Shown here: positions 24,283-32,320 of the stretch, one piece after another
How positions within the stretch are numbered: the stretch's first letter is position 1
How the letters are laid out: every line of letters begins with the position of its first letter
Assembly: GCA_036658435.1 (NCBI GenBank)
Contig: JAVXEO010000012.1
Location: 1-40,534 of the forward strand
Length of the DNA stretch: 40,534 bases
DNA from: DIGJ01 sp036658435
Lineage (GTDB): Bacteria > Bacillota > Clostridia > Lachnospirales > Lachnospiraceae
Direction: 5' to 3'
The notes under the pieces: generated by a model
Seen by the model: the letters and a program-made list of their open reading frames with translations, nothing else
Database searches by the model: none
Told to the model about the DNA's origin: nothing
Program-made: the position numbers and the translations under genes

Positions 24283-25659
24283 TTATTTTCCCATACAAAA
24301 TTTGCTAAAAATTGTATTAACTAAATCTTCTCCAACGGATTCTCCAATAATTTTACCTAGATTTTCATATGCACTCATTAAATCAATGGTATAAAAATCT
24401 TCCGGCATGCCTGCTATCATGCTTTCTTTAACCTGTTCTAAACTCTGTATGCTTTCTTCTAAACTATTTTTATGACGAATATTTGTTATATATATTTCAT
24501 CATTAAATTTCAATTCACCATGAAAAAACAAAGTAGAAATTGATTTTTCCAATTCTTCAATTCCTTCTTTCTTTTTTGCTGAAATTTCAATTACCTCTTT
24601 CTGTGTTAAATTTTTCAAAATTTCTTTTGTTGTTATTATTTCTAAGTCTATCTTATTTAACAAAATAATTGCTTTTTTACCTTCTATAATTTTAAATATC
24701 TTTTCATCATTTTCATCTATCATTTTTGATGCATCTATAACAAAAATAATTAAATCTGCATCCTGGGCGAATTCTTTTGCTCTTTCAACACCTAATTTTT
24801 CCACAAAATCTTTTGTGTCACGAATTCCTGCTGTATCTACTAAATTAAGAACCATACCACCTAAATAAATACTTTCTTCTAAGGTATCTCTTGTTGTACC
24901 TTCTATTTCTGTTACAATGGCACGTTCTTCACCTACTAGTACGTTTAATAAAGAAGATTTTCCAACATTGGGTTTACCTAAAATTACAGTTTTAATTCCT
25001 TCTTTTAAAATTCTTCCATTATCTGCAGATTCCAACAGATGTTTTAATTCTGAAATATTCTTATTTATTCTATTTAATAATTTTTCACTGAAACCCTCCA
25101 TACTGATATGTTCAGGGTCATCCAATGCTGCTTCTATAAATGCAATATCATATATAATACTGCTTCTGATTTCTACTATTTTATTATTAATATTTCCCTT
25201 GAGCTGATGTATGGATGCTTTTAATGCCATATCACTCTTTGCCTGAATAATATCCATTACAGCTTCTGCCTGGGACAAATCAATTCTTCCATTTAAAAAT
25301 GCACGCTTTGTAAACTCGCCTGGCTGTGCCGGCCTTGCTCCATTTTCTAGTACGATTTGTAGTATTTTTTTTGTTACAATTATACCACCATGACAATCAA
25401 TTTCAATAACATCTTCTTTTGTATAAGAATTTGGACCTTTCATAATCAAAACCATTACTTCATCTACTACTTCCTCGTGATCCATGATGTATCCATAATG
25501 AATGGTATGGCTTTTTTGTTCTTTTAATTTTTTATCACCATTTTTTGAACGATATATTTTTTCAATTATATCCAAACTATCTTCTCCACTTATACGAATA
25601 ATACTAATTCCTGCATTACTCACAGCCGTAGCAATTGCCGCAATGGTTTCTGTTTTCAA
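24283..25659 (-). CDS. mnmE: tRNA modification GTPase MnmE (TrmE)
   Basis: A 458-residue GTPase, the partner of MnmG. An N-terminal folate-binding domain (TIAAIATAVSNAGISIIRISG) is followed by a helical domain and the G domain. The P-loop GKPNVGKSS is near residue 230, with G2 EGTTRDT, G3 DTAGI and G4 NKID. The C-terminal CMGK contains the cysteine used in the reaction. AATAATAGAAAGGATTATTATT precedes the ATG, giving a modest GAAAGG site. A hairpin between jag and mnmE may limit read-through. Confidence 0.97.
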   Translation of the reverse strand: MKTETIAAIATAVSNAGISIIRISGEDSLDIIEKIYRSKNGDKKLKEQKSHTIHYGYIMDHEEVVDEVMVLIMKGPNSYTKEDVIEIDCHGGIIVTKKILQIVLENGARPAQPGEFTKRAFLNGRIDLSQAEAVMDIIQAKSDMALKASIHQLKGNINNKIVEIRSSIIYDIAFIEAALDDPEHISMEGFSEKLLNRINKNISELKHLLESADNGRILKEGIKTVILGKPNVGKSSLLNVLVGEERAIVTEIEGTTRDTLEESIYLGGMVLNLVDTAGIRDTKDFVEKLGVERAKEFAQDADLIIFVIDASKMIDENDEKIFKIIEGKKAIILLNKIDLEIITTKEILKNLTQKEVIEISAKKKEGIEELEKSISTLFFHGELKFNDEIYITNIRHKNSLEESIQSLEQVKESMIAGMPEDFYTIDLMSAYENLGKIIGESVGEDLVNTIFSKFCMGK

Positions 25660-25687
25660 AATAATAATCCTTTCTAATAATAAACAA

Positions 25688-25714
25688 CGACTCGTAGCAA
25701 GAAGCCACGAGTCG
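25688..25714 (-). terminator. Hairpin between jag and mnmE
   Basis: On the minus strand CGACTCGTGGC and GCTACGAGTCG form an 11-base stem with one G-U pair around TTCTT, followed by the T-rich TTGTTTATTATT. It may be a partial terminator or processing site, since the mnmE leader starts here and no separate mnmE promoter is obvious. Confidence 0.55.
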
Positions 25715-25722
25715 CATTAAAC

Positions 25723-26742
25723 TTATTCCTCTGTTTTTACTTCAGCAGTTTCTTTTTCACTGAAATTTTTCTTGTACTCTTTTTTATTATTGTATTTATT
25801 GTAATTGTTTTTACCATTTGTATTATAATCACGATATCCTTTTTTTAGAGTAATGACCACTCTTCTATAAGGTTCTTCTCCCTCGCTATGTGTATCAACA
25901 AATTTATCTGACTGCAAAGTTGAATGAATAATTCTTCTTTCATAGGGATTCATTGGTTCTAAAGAAACCGGATGTTTTGTTCTTTTTACTTTAAATGCAA
26001 TATTCTTTGCAAGATTTTCCAGCGTTTCTTTTCTTCTTTCTCTATAATTTTCTGTATCCAGTTTAACTTTTAAATAACTTGTTGTTTCTTTATTAATGAC
26101 CAGACTGGTTAAATATTGAAGAGAATCCAATGTTTGTCCTCTTTTACCGATAAGGATTCCCATATCTTCTCCTTCAATATTAATATTCACAATACCCTCT
26201 GTAGAATCAAAATTAACTGAAATTCCGGCTTCAATTTTCATTGCACTAAAAACAGCATTTAAAAATTTCTTTGCAATTGCTTCTACATCTGTATTAGTGT
26301 CTACTATTTTTTCTACAACCGTATTATCTTTACTGTTTTTTATTTTAAGTTCTTCATTTCTTTTAAGTTCTTCATTTCTTTTAAGTTCTTCATTTCTTTT
26401 AAGTTCTTCNNNNNNNNNNNNNNNNNNNNNNNNNNNNNNNNNNNNNNNNNNNNNNNNNNNNNNNNNNNNNNNNNNNNNNNNNNNNNNNNNNNNNNNNNNN
26501 NNNNNNNNNTTTCTTTTAAGTTCTTCTTTTCTTTTAAGTTCCTCTTCTGCTTTAATATCTTCTTCTGTTTTTATGCGAACTTTTATTTTTGCTGGCCGGC
26601 TGAAAAAACCTAAAACACCGCTTTTACTTTCTTCTATTACTTCATATTCAAGCATTGCACTTGTTACATTTAAAGAAACTGAAGCTTCTGTTAATGCATC
26701 ACTTACCGATCTTGCTGTAAACTCTTCCCAATTATTCCCCAT
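25723..26742 (-). CDS. jag: Jag/KhpB RNA-binding protein (interrupted by an N gap)
   Basis: An RNA-binding protein with an N-terminal Jag domain (residues 1-60, ending GVLGFFSRPAKIKVRI), a charged repetitive linker, a KH domain (GILIGKRGQTLDSLQYL) and a C-terminal R3H domain (NPYERRIIHSTLQ). A basic KNNYNKYNNKKEYKK tail follows. Jag/KhpB homologues act with KhpA in RNA binding and cell-division control, and the gene accompanies yidC. The linker is made of NEELKR repeats and contains 100 Ns, so its true length is unknown. The apparent 339 residues include the placeholder; overlapping the flanking 17-mers would give 300. AGAAGGAAGGAAAATAGA precedes the ATG. Confidence 0.93.
   Translation of the reverse strand: MGNNWEEFTARSVSDALTEASVSLNVTSAMLEYEVIEESKSGVLGFFSRPAKIKVRIKTEEDIKAEEELKRKEELKRXXXXXXXXXXXXXXXXXXXXXXXXXXXXXXXXXXEELKRNEELKRNEELKRNEELKIKNSKDNTVVEKIVDTNTDVEAIAKKFLNAVFSAMKIEAGISVNFDSTEGIVNINIEGEDMGILIGKRGQTLDSLQYLTSLVINKETTSYLKVKLDTENYRERRKETLENLAKNIAFKVKRTKHPVSLEPMNPYERRIIHSTLQSDKFVDTHSEGEEPYRRVVITLKKGYRDYNTNGKNNYNKYNNKKEYKKNFSEKETAEVKTEE
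26343..26546 (-). repeat. 18-base in-frame tandem repeat in jag
   Basis: A unit of 18 bases encodes Asn-Glu-Glu-Leu-Lys-Arg on the minus strand, with variants KEELKR near the N-terminal edge. At least four units are visible on the left of the N block, and the first 17 bases right of it match the repeat. Multiples of six codons keep the frame, so copy number could vary without breaking the gene. Confidence 0.9.
26410..26509. other. Assembly gap (100 N) inside the jag repeat
   Basis: A block of exactly 100 Ns, typical of a placeholder. The 17 bases before it and the 17 bases after it are identical (TTTCTTTTAAGTTCTTC), as expected when an assembler stops in a tandem repeat. Confidence 0.9.
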
Positions 26743-26743
26743 T

Positions 26744-28024
26744 CTATTTTCCTTCCTTCTCCTTCTGCTTTCTATTCAATATATTGGCGTATCCTGCTAT
26801 ACTTCCCTCTTTGTAAGATGAAGACGTATTGGTATAGGCAGAATTATTAACCTTATTTTTTTCACCATTACTATACGTATTTGCCTTGTCCTGAATAGAA
26901 CTTGTTCTTTTTTTAGCATACTCTTCCATAGATATGTTTGGATCAATACCTAACTTTTCTTTTTTCTTATTTTGCTTTTCTTTATTTTTTTCAATCAATT
27001 CATCAATATCTATTTTATCCAAATGCTTATCAATTACAAGCTGTTGTATAATTCTAAATACAGCACCGGCAATCCAGTAAATGCCAAGACCAACTGGAAG
27101 TGTTAAACATATGGCACCTGAGAAAAATGGCATAACCGTATTCATTGTTTTCATAGTATTTGCCGTAGGATCGGTGCTGTTTGACTGAGGTGTATTTCTC
27201 GTCATTAACTTTGTCTGAATAATTTGTGTCACAATAGATAATGCAGGTACACACAAATAGCAAATTTTGGTTAGCATTGAAGTAGCAGCTGTAAATTGTC
27301 CCATTGGTGTTTCTGCAATATTAAGACCAAAAGCAAAATTATTAATATGCATAATTTTATCAGAATTATCTGCAATAACATGAGATATTGAAGTAAATGC
27401 CGGATTTCCAACTAAATTTGACCAGTCTATTGCTTTAAACTGTGATAAAATATCAACTAAATGATTCACAGGAATACTCTGGCTAATATCTCCCCACTTC
27501 GCTACATTTAAAACAGGATAATTATTTGCAAGGTCTGTCATAATTGGAAGATATCCATTTACACCCTGAATTGCATTAGCAATGGAATTATAAATTTCCT
27601 GAATACCCGAAACATAAGCAGGAATATTATAGATAACTCTGTATAATGCAAACATAATTGGAAAAGTAATTAACATAGGAAGACATCCGCTTGTAGGACT
27701 TGCCCCAAACTTTTGATATACCGCCTGGGTCTCTAACTGAGAGCGCCGCATAGATTCTTCATCGCGTTTTCCTTTATATTTTTCCTGAATTTTACTTAAC
27801 TCAGGAGTCATTTTCGCCGATAGCTTTGTAAATTTCTGTTGTTTAATTGTCATTGGAATCATAATTGCATTTGTTATAAATGTAAATATAATAATACAAA
27901 GTCCTGCATTTTCAATTCCAAAATTACTTAAAAAAGTATAAATACCATCTAAAATCCAACCAAGCACAACTGCAATTGGTCCTAAAATCATACCATCATA
28001 TTTCGTTAAAACAGTTAATAACAC
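26744..28024 (-). CDS. yidC: Membrane protein insertase YidC
   Basis: A 426-residue YidC/Oxa1/SpoIIIJ-type insertase that integrates proteins into the cytoplasmic membrane. Hydrophobic segments lie at about 13-34, 40-58, 114-135, 240-265 and 290-320. The cytoplasmic loop with KQQKFTKLSAKMTPELSKI is typical, as is SGCLPMLITFPIMFALYRVI. The tail is long, charged and Lys-rich, suiting ribosome contact. The start is GTG at 28024, with AAGGAGGAAAAAAG upstream. No lipobox cysteine is visible at the N-terminus. It lies between yidD and jag. Confidence 0.95.
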   Translation of the reverse strand: MLLTVLTKYDGMILGPIAVVLGWILDGIYTFLSNFGIENAGLCIIIFTFITNAIMIPMTIKQQKFTKLSAKMTPELSKIQEKYKGKRDEESMRRSQLETQAVYQKFGASPTSGCLPMLITFPIMFALYRVIYNIPAYVSGIQEIYNSIANAIQGVNGYLPIMTDLANNYPVLNVAKWGDISQSIPVNHLVDILSQFKAIDWSNLVGNPAFTSISHVIADNSDKIMHINNFAFGLNIAETPMGQFTAATSMLTKICYLCVPALSIVTQIIQTKLMTRNTPQSNSTDPTANTMKTMNTVMPFFSGAICLTLPVGLGIYWIAGAVFRIIQQLVIDKHLDKIDIDELIEKNKEKQNKKKEKLGIDPNISMEEYAKKRTSSIQDKANTYSNGEKNKVNNSAYTNTSSSYKEGSIAGYANILNRKQKEKEGK

Positions 28025-28054
28025 CTTTTTTCCTCCTTAAAATTCCCTTATTTG

Positions 28055-28267
28055 TCAAGGTACAGGGTCATATCCTCCTTTGTGAAAAGGATGACAACGT
28101 AAAATTCTCCTTATTGCAAGGTAAGAACCCTTAAATACACCATACTTTTCCAATGCCTGAATAGCATAAGAAGAGCAGGTAGGCGTATAAATACAAGTAG
28201 GCCTTCCCTTTAAAGGAGAAATATAGCTGCGATATAGATTTATTAAAAATATTAAAAACCGTTTCAC
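28055..28267 (-). CDS. yidD: Membrane protein insertion efficiency factor YidD
   Basis: A 70-residue small protein with a hydrophobic amphipathic N-terminus (FLIFLINLYRSYISP). The family signature is TPTCSSYAIQALEKYG with conserved cysteines, followed by RILRCHPFHKGGYDPVP. It assists insertion of YidC substrates. The ATG overlaps the rnpA stop (ATGA), so translation is coupled. It lies between rnpA and yidC, the usual order. Confidence 0.95.
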   Translation of the reverse strand: MKRFLIFLINLYRSYISPLKGRPTCIYTPTCSSYAIQALEKYGVFKGSYLAIRRILRCHPFHKGGYDPVP

Positions 28268-28614
28268 GATTCAATCATCTCTTTTATAATTCTATGGAGT
28301 TTCCCTAAATGTAACAACGCACTGCTCAAGTCATGATAATTTTTATTTTTTGCCGACTGTCTGGCAATTACAACAATGTCCCAACCACTATGGAACTTTT
28401 CTTCATCTAATCTGTAACTTTCTCGAATTAATCTGGTCAATTTATGTCTAACTACGCTATTCCCAACTTTTTTACTAACGGATATTCCCAATCGGTTTCG
28501 ATCCGATTGGTTTTCTAACACATACATTACCAAATAACGATTACCATATGACTTTCCATTTTTATATACGTTTTGAAAGTCCTGATTCTTTTTGATTGAT
28601 TCTGACAATTTCAA
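28264..28614 (-). CDS. rnpA: Ribonuclease P protein component
   Basis: The 116-residue basic protein subunit that helps the RNase P ribozyme bind precursor tRNA. Family features are SYGNRYLVMYVL, NRLGISVSKKVGNSVVRHKLTRLIRESYR (about 39-67) and DIVVIARQSA. The usual RNR core of the signature reads RHK here. It lies 47 bases after rpmH, overlaps yidD and is on the standard rpmH-rnpA transcript. The RNase P RNA gene is not in the window. Confidence 0.96.
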   Translation of the reverse strand: MKLSESIKKNQDFQNVYKNGKSYGNRYLVMYVLENQSDRNRLGISVSKKVGNSVVRHKLTRLIRESYRLDEEKFHSGWDIVVIARQSAKNKNYHDLSSALLHLGKLHRIIKEMIES

Positions 28615-28644
28615 AATCCCCTAATTTCTAATAAGAGAAGAAAA

Positions 28645-28662
28645 GGTCACAAATATGCGACC
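28645..28662 (-). other. Small hairpin between rpmH and rnpA
   Basis: GGTCGC and GTGACC pair around ATATTT and are followed by TTTTC on the minus strand, touching the rpmH stop codon. It may weaken read-through from the highly expressed rpmH into rnpA, but the stem is only six bases. Confidence 0.35.
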
Positions 28663-28796
28663 TATGCAGATAACTTGCTTCTTCCTTTTGTTCTTCTAGC
28701 TGCTATAACTTTTCTTCCGTTTTTCGTACTCATTCTTTTTCTGAAACCATGAACCTTAGATCTTGATCTCTTTTTTGGCTGAAATGTCATTTTCAT
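28662..28796 (-). CDS. rpmH: 50S ribosomal protein L34
   Basis: A 44-residue, very basic ribosomal protein of the large subunit. The frame begins MKMTFQPKKRSRSKVHGF and ends TKGRSKLSA, matching L34 closely. AGGAGGTGC lies eight bases before the ATG. A strong consensus promoter is about 85 bases upstream, next to oriC. It is the first gene of the leftward rpmH-rnpA-yidD-yidC-jag cluster. Confidence 0.97.
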   Translation of the reverse strand: MKMTFQPKKRSRSKVHGFRKRMSTKNGRKVIAARRTKGRSKLSA

Positions 28797-28881
28797 ATCA
28801 AAAGCACCTCCTTTTAATTTACCGTACTATTCTATATATAGTAGGCATATTTCTTCTATTCTATTTAAAAACATCAGACTC

Positions 28882-28910
28882 ATTATATAAGTTTTTTTAT
28901 GTTCCGTCAA
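28882..28910 (-). promoter_or_regulatory. Sigma-A promoter of rpmH
   Basis: TTGACG (28905-28910) and TATAAT (28882-28887) on the minus strand are 17 bases apart. The spacing and near-consensus boxes suit a ribosomal protein operon. Confidence 0.85.
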
Positions 28911-28981
28911 GTAAAACATTTTGCTTTTTTAATTTTTATAATACACACATTTTACCCACGGGTTTATATTCTACAATTGTG

Positions 28982-29227
28982 TTATCCACAAAAAGTGGAT
29001 GAATTGTGGATAACTTGTTGATTTCATGTTAATTATTTTATTCACGTCTTAGATTTTCTCTTTATTTTAACACATTTTTGAATGTTATCAACTTTTATTT
29101 GTTTATGCACATAGATGTCTATAACGATATGAAAAATGAGGTTATCCTTTTTATTCACAAAAAGATTTCCACAATATACACCTTACTTTTTTTAATAAAT
29201 GAATTAATATTTGTCAATTTTTACACA
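28982..29227. other. oriC: oriC, upstream DnaA-box cluster (rpmH-dnaA spacer)
   Basis: The 518-base spacer between rpmH and dnaA holds DnaA boxes. Perfect TTATCCACA is at 28982-28990 (plus) and 29005-29013 (minus), as a facing pair. TTATGCACA (29103-29111) and TTATTCACA (29151-29159) match TTATNCACA. A one-mismatch box TTTTACACA is at 29219-29227, and weaker forms lie near 29085 and 29165. The rest of the spacer is very AT-rich with no gene. This is the upstream half of a bipartite origin as in Bacillus, and also a probable DnaA autoregulation site. Confidence 0.9.
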
Positions 29228-29252
29228 TAATGATGGTAAATTGGATTAATCA

Positions 29253-29281
29253 TTGAAAAATTTTTAATTTTGATATATCAT
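29253..29281 (+). promoter_or_regulatory. Possible dnaA promoter
   Basis: TTGAAA (29253-29258) and TATCAT (29276-29281) are 17 bases apart, 33 bases before the dnaA ATG and just downstream of the DnaA boxes, which fits autoregulation. Confidence 0.45.
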
Positions 29282-29314
29282 GTATGTGTATGTTTATATT
29301 ACGGGGAGGTCCAG

Positions 29315-30691
29315 ATGAAAGAAATAGTTGAGGAAAAATGGGAAGAAATTCTTGAATATATGAAAATTGAGCATGGTATTACAGACGTTTCGTTTCGAAC
29401 CTGGATTCAGCCTTTAAAAATATATTCCATTATAAATAATGTTATAACCATTTCTATTGATGATGGTAAACTTGGCAATAGTAAGAATTTTATAATAAAT
29501 AAATTTTCACTTCCTTTGAGAGTATCCATTGAAGAGATTACAGGACAAGAATATGATCTTGATTTTTTATTAACCAGTGAATTAAAAGAACTACCAAAAC
29601 AACAGAAATCTGTTTCTGCTACATTGGAAGATATGAAAAGGGAAGAAAATAAATTTCCTTTTTTAAATCCAAGGTATACTTTTGATACTTTTGTTGTGGG
29701 AAATAATAATACCTTTGCTCACGCTGCTTCCTTAGCAGTTGCCGAGTCTCCCGGTGAAGTTTATAATCCTCTCTTTATATATGGAGGAGTTGGTCTTGGA
29801 AAAACACATCTTATGCATTCCATTGCACATTACATATTGGAACAAAACCCAGATGCAAAAGTTTTATATGTTACCAGTGAAAAATTTACTAACGAATTAA
29901 TTGAAGCAATTCGTAATAAAGCAGACACGAATTCCATTACTCAATTTCGTAATAAATATAGAAACATTGATGTTTTATTAATTGATGATATTCAGTTTAT
30001 TATTGGAAAGGAAAGTACACAGGAAGAATTTTTCCATACTTTTAACACTTTACACGAATCAAAAAAACAGATTATCATATCTTCTGATAAACCACCAAAA
30101 GATATGGCTATTTTAGAGGAACGTCTTCGCTCCCGTTTTGAGTGGGGACTTAATGTTGATATTAAATTACCGGATTATGAAACTAGAATGGCAATTCTTA
30201 AGAAAAAAGAAGAACTAGATGGTTTATCCATTGATAATGAAGTAATGAAATATATTGCTACGAATATTAAGTCTAATATTCGTGAATTAGAAGGAGCTTT
30301 AACTCAAATAGTTGCACGTTCCCGTCTTATTAATAAAGAAGTTGACGTTGCATTGGCTGAGGAAGCATTAAAAGATTTAATATCTCCCAACAATAAACGT
30401 GATATTACCATTGAACTGATTGTTAGTATTGTTGCGGAACACTATAATATTAGTTTACCCGATTTATTATCTTCAAAAAAGAGTAGAAATATTGCATATC
30501 CAAGGCAGATTTGCATGTTTTTATGCCGTGAATTGACTGAAATATCTTTTCAGGATATTGGTCGTTATCTTGGTAATCGAGATCATACCACCATTATTCA
30601 CGGATGTGATAAGGTTCAAAAAGATATTGATAATGACCCTAATGTTCAGGATACCATTGATGTTTTAAAGAAAAAAATCAATCCTCAGTAA
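29315..30691 (+). CDS. dnaA: Chromosomal replication initiator DnaA
   Basis: A 458-residue AAA+ initiator that binds DnaA boxes and opens the origin. Domain I covers about 1-85, a short linker follows, and the AAA+ domain has Walker A GGVGLGKT (157-164) and Walker B VLLIDDIQF. Arginine-rich LRSRFEWGL acts in the ATP-dependent assembly. The C-terminal DNA-binding domain has RDHTTIIHGCDKV. I start at ATG 29315 because GGGGAGGTCCAG is immediately upstream; the longer open frame from 29270 has no such site. It lies between two DnaA-box clusters. Confidence 0.98.
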   Translation: MKEIVEEKWEEILEYMKIEHGITDVSFRTWIQPLKIYSIINNVITISIDDGKLGNSKNFIINKFSLPLRVSIEEITGQEYDLDFLLTSELKELPKQQKSVSATLEDMKREENKFPFLNPRYTFDTFVVGNNNTFAHAASLAVAESPGEVYNPLFIYGGVGLGKTHLMHSIAHYILEQNPDAKVLYVTSEKFTNELIEAIRNKADTNSITQFRNKYRNIDVLLIDDIQFIIGKESTQEEFFHTFNTLHESKKQIIISSDKPPKDMAILEERLRSRFEWGLNVDIKLPDYETRMAILKKKEELDGLSIDNEVMKYIATNIKSNIRELEGALTQIVARSRLINKEVDVALAEEALKDLISPNNKRDITIELIVSIVAEHYNISLPDLLSSKKSRNIAYPRQICMFLCRELTEISFQDIGRYLGNRDHTTIIHGCDKVQKDIDNDPNVQDTIDVLKKKINPQ

Positions 30692-30839
30692 CTTGTTAGT
30701 AAACGGTTGTTTTCTTGTGTATAGAATATTTTTGCCATTTTAAGAGGTTTTTAATACACACAATACGAACCTTTTATAATTTAAAGAGCCACATAGTTAT
30801 CAAATGCCTAGAGCCTTGATTTTAGGAGGTTAAAACTAC

Positions 30840-30928
30840 TTATACACAAATCAACACCCCCTATTACTACAACTACGAAGTAGTTTAATATATATATATA
30901 TAAAAAGTGTCGGAAGGAGTTATACACA
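30840..30928 (+). other. oriC: oriC, unwinding region (dnaA-dnaN spacer)
   Basis: DnaA box TTATACACA (30840-30848) is followed by a GC stretch ACACCCCC, then CTA TTA CTA CAA CTA (30861-30875). These read as DnaA-trio repeats (3'-GAT/AAT on the complement), four of five fitting. A run of pure A/T follows (30884-30906, TTTAATATATATATATATAA). A second TTATACACA is at 30920-30928, touching the dnaN ribosome site. The order box, GC cluster, trios and AT element matches the basal unwinding system described for Bacillus subtilis. Confidence 0.85.
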
Positions 30929-30931
30929 TTT

Positions 30932-32044
30932 ATGAAAATAATATGTAAAAAAGCTGATTTATTAAATAGCGTAAACATTGTTTTAAAAGCAGTTACTACA
31001 AAATCTACCATGCCAATATTAGAGTGCGTTGTTATAGAGGTAAAAGAGAATTCTATTAAATTAATTGGAAATGATATGGAATTAGCAATTGAAACTATGG
31101 TAAACGGAGAAATAAAAAATGAGGGAACGATTGCTATCAATGCAAAAGTTTTTTCTGAAATTATAAGAAAACTTCCGGATAATGAAGTTACGATTGAAAC
31201 AGATGATGATTATTCGGTTATGATTACATGTGAAAAAGCAAAATTTAAGATTGCCGGAAAAAGCAATGAAGAATTTCCTTCGATTCCAACCATTGAAAAA
31301 GATAAGTTCATTACAATTTCCGAATTTAGTTTAAAAGAAATTATACGCCAAACTGTATTTTCTATTTCTGATAATGAAAGTAATAAAATTATGACAGGGG
31401 AACTCTTTGAAATTAATGAAGATGAATTTAAAGTTGTTTCTTTAGATGGTCATCGTATTTCTATTCGTAAAATTAAGTTAAAAGAATCCTATGATTCTAT
31501 TAAAGTAATCGTTCCAGGTAAGACTTTAAATGAAATCAGTAAAATATTAACCGGTGAAATGGATAAAGAAGTCAATATATTTTTTACAAATAAACACATT
31601 ATTTTTGAGTTTAGTGATACAATGGTACTTTCTCGTCTTATAGAAGGAGAATATTATAAAATTAATCAAATGCTCTCAAATGACTATGAAACAAAAGTAA
31701 CCATTAATAAAAAAGAATTTTTAAATTGTATTGATCGTGCTACTCTATTAATTAAAGAATCAGAAAAAAAACCAATTGTTATTCATATTACAGATGAAAT
31801 GATGGAACTTAGAATTAATTCTACAATTGGTTCTATGAACGAAGAGGTTACTATTGAAAAAACAGGGAAAGATATTTTAATTGGATTTAATCCTAAATTT
31901 TTAATGGATGCTCTTCGTGTTATAGAGGAAGAAGAAATTGATATTTACCTTTTTAATCCTAAGGCACCATGTTTTATTAAAGATAAAGAAGAAAATTACA
32001 TTTATTTAATATTGCCAATTAATTTTAATGCAGAAGTTAATTAA
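30932..32044 (+). CDS. dnaN: DNA polymerase III beta sliding clamp
   Basis: A 370-residue ring-forming clamp that tethers polymerase and other proteins to DNA. It has the three repeated clamp domains. Visible landmarks are TTKSTMPILECVVIEV in domain 1, LDGHRISIRKI in domain 2 and the C-terminal LILPINFN close to the hydrophobic peptide-binding pocket. GGAAGGAGT lies 11 bases before the ATG and overlaps a DnaA box. It follows the unwinding region and may be transcribed from dnaA or from a weak TATAAT at 30775-30780. Confidence 0.97.
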   Translation: MKIICKKADLLNSVNIVLKAVTTKSTMPILECVVIEVKENSIKLIGNDMELAIETMVNGEIKNEGTIAINAKVFSEIIRKLPDNEVTIETDDDYSVMITCEKAKFKIAGKSNEEFPSIPTIEKDKFITISEFSLKEIIRQTVFSISDNESNKIMTGELFEINEDEFKVVSLDGHRISIRKIKLKESYDSIKVIVPGKTLNEISKILTGEMDKEVNIFFTNKHIIFEFSDTMVLSRLIEGEYYKINQMLSNDYETKVTINKKEFLNCIDRATLLIKESEKKPIVIHITDEMMELRINSTIGSMNEEVTIEKTGKDILIGFNPKFLMDALRVIEEEEIDIYLFNPKAPCFIKDKEENYIYLILPINFNAEVN

Positions 32045-32069
32045 GTAAAATCAAAATATGAATTTATAA

Positions 32070-32085
32070 GTGCTTTTAAGAGCAC
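32070..32085 (+). promoter_or_regulatory. Leader hairpin before yaaA
   Basis: GTGCT and AGCAC pair around TTTAAG, followed by AGACAGGAG and the yaaA start. A similar hairpin-plus-CAGA-GGAG layout occurs before gyrA. It may act in translation control or mRNA processing; function is unknown. Confidence 0.35.
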
Positions 32086-32101
32086 AGACAGGAGTTATTA
32101 T

Positions 32102-32320
32102 ATGCAGACACTGCAAATAAAAGATGAGTTTATAAAACTAGGTCAGGCTTTAAAGCTTTCTAATCTGGTAGAATCAGGAATTGATGCAAAACTTGTTATT
32201 CAGGATGGTTTAGTAAAAGTAAATGGTCAAAAAGAATTGCAAAGAGGAAAGAAACTTCGCGATGAAGATATATTTGAATTTAATGGACAGGAGATTAAAA
32301 TTAAAGGCAATTTGTTATGA
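32102..32320 (+). CDS. yaaA: S4-domain RNA-binding protein YaaA
   Basis: A 72-residue S4-like protein. The motif FIKLGQALKLSNLVESGIDAK with VKVNGQ near residue 40 is the standard S4 RNA-binding fold. Homologues between dnaN and recF are ribosome-associated; the exact role is not settled. GACAGGAGTTATT precedes the ATG. Its stop overlaps the recF ATG by four bases (ATGA), so the two are translationally coupled. Confidence 0.94.
   Translation: MQTLQIKDEFIKLGQALKLSNLVESGIDAKLVIQDGLVKVNGQKELQRGKKLRDEDIFEFNGQEIKIKGNLL

Noticed and set aside
26343..26546. CRISPR array
   Set aside because: The 18-base units are directly adjacent with no unique spacers and encode in-frame NEELKR repeats of Jag.
29270..29314. 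Longer N-terminus of dnaA
   Set aside because: The extra residues do not resemble DnaA domain I and the ribosome site GGGGAGG serves the ATG at 29315.
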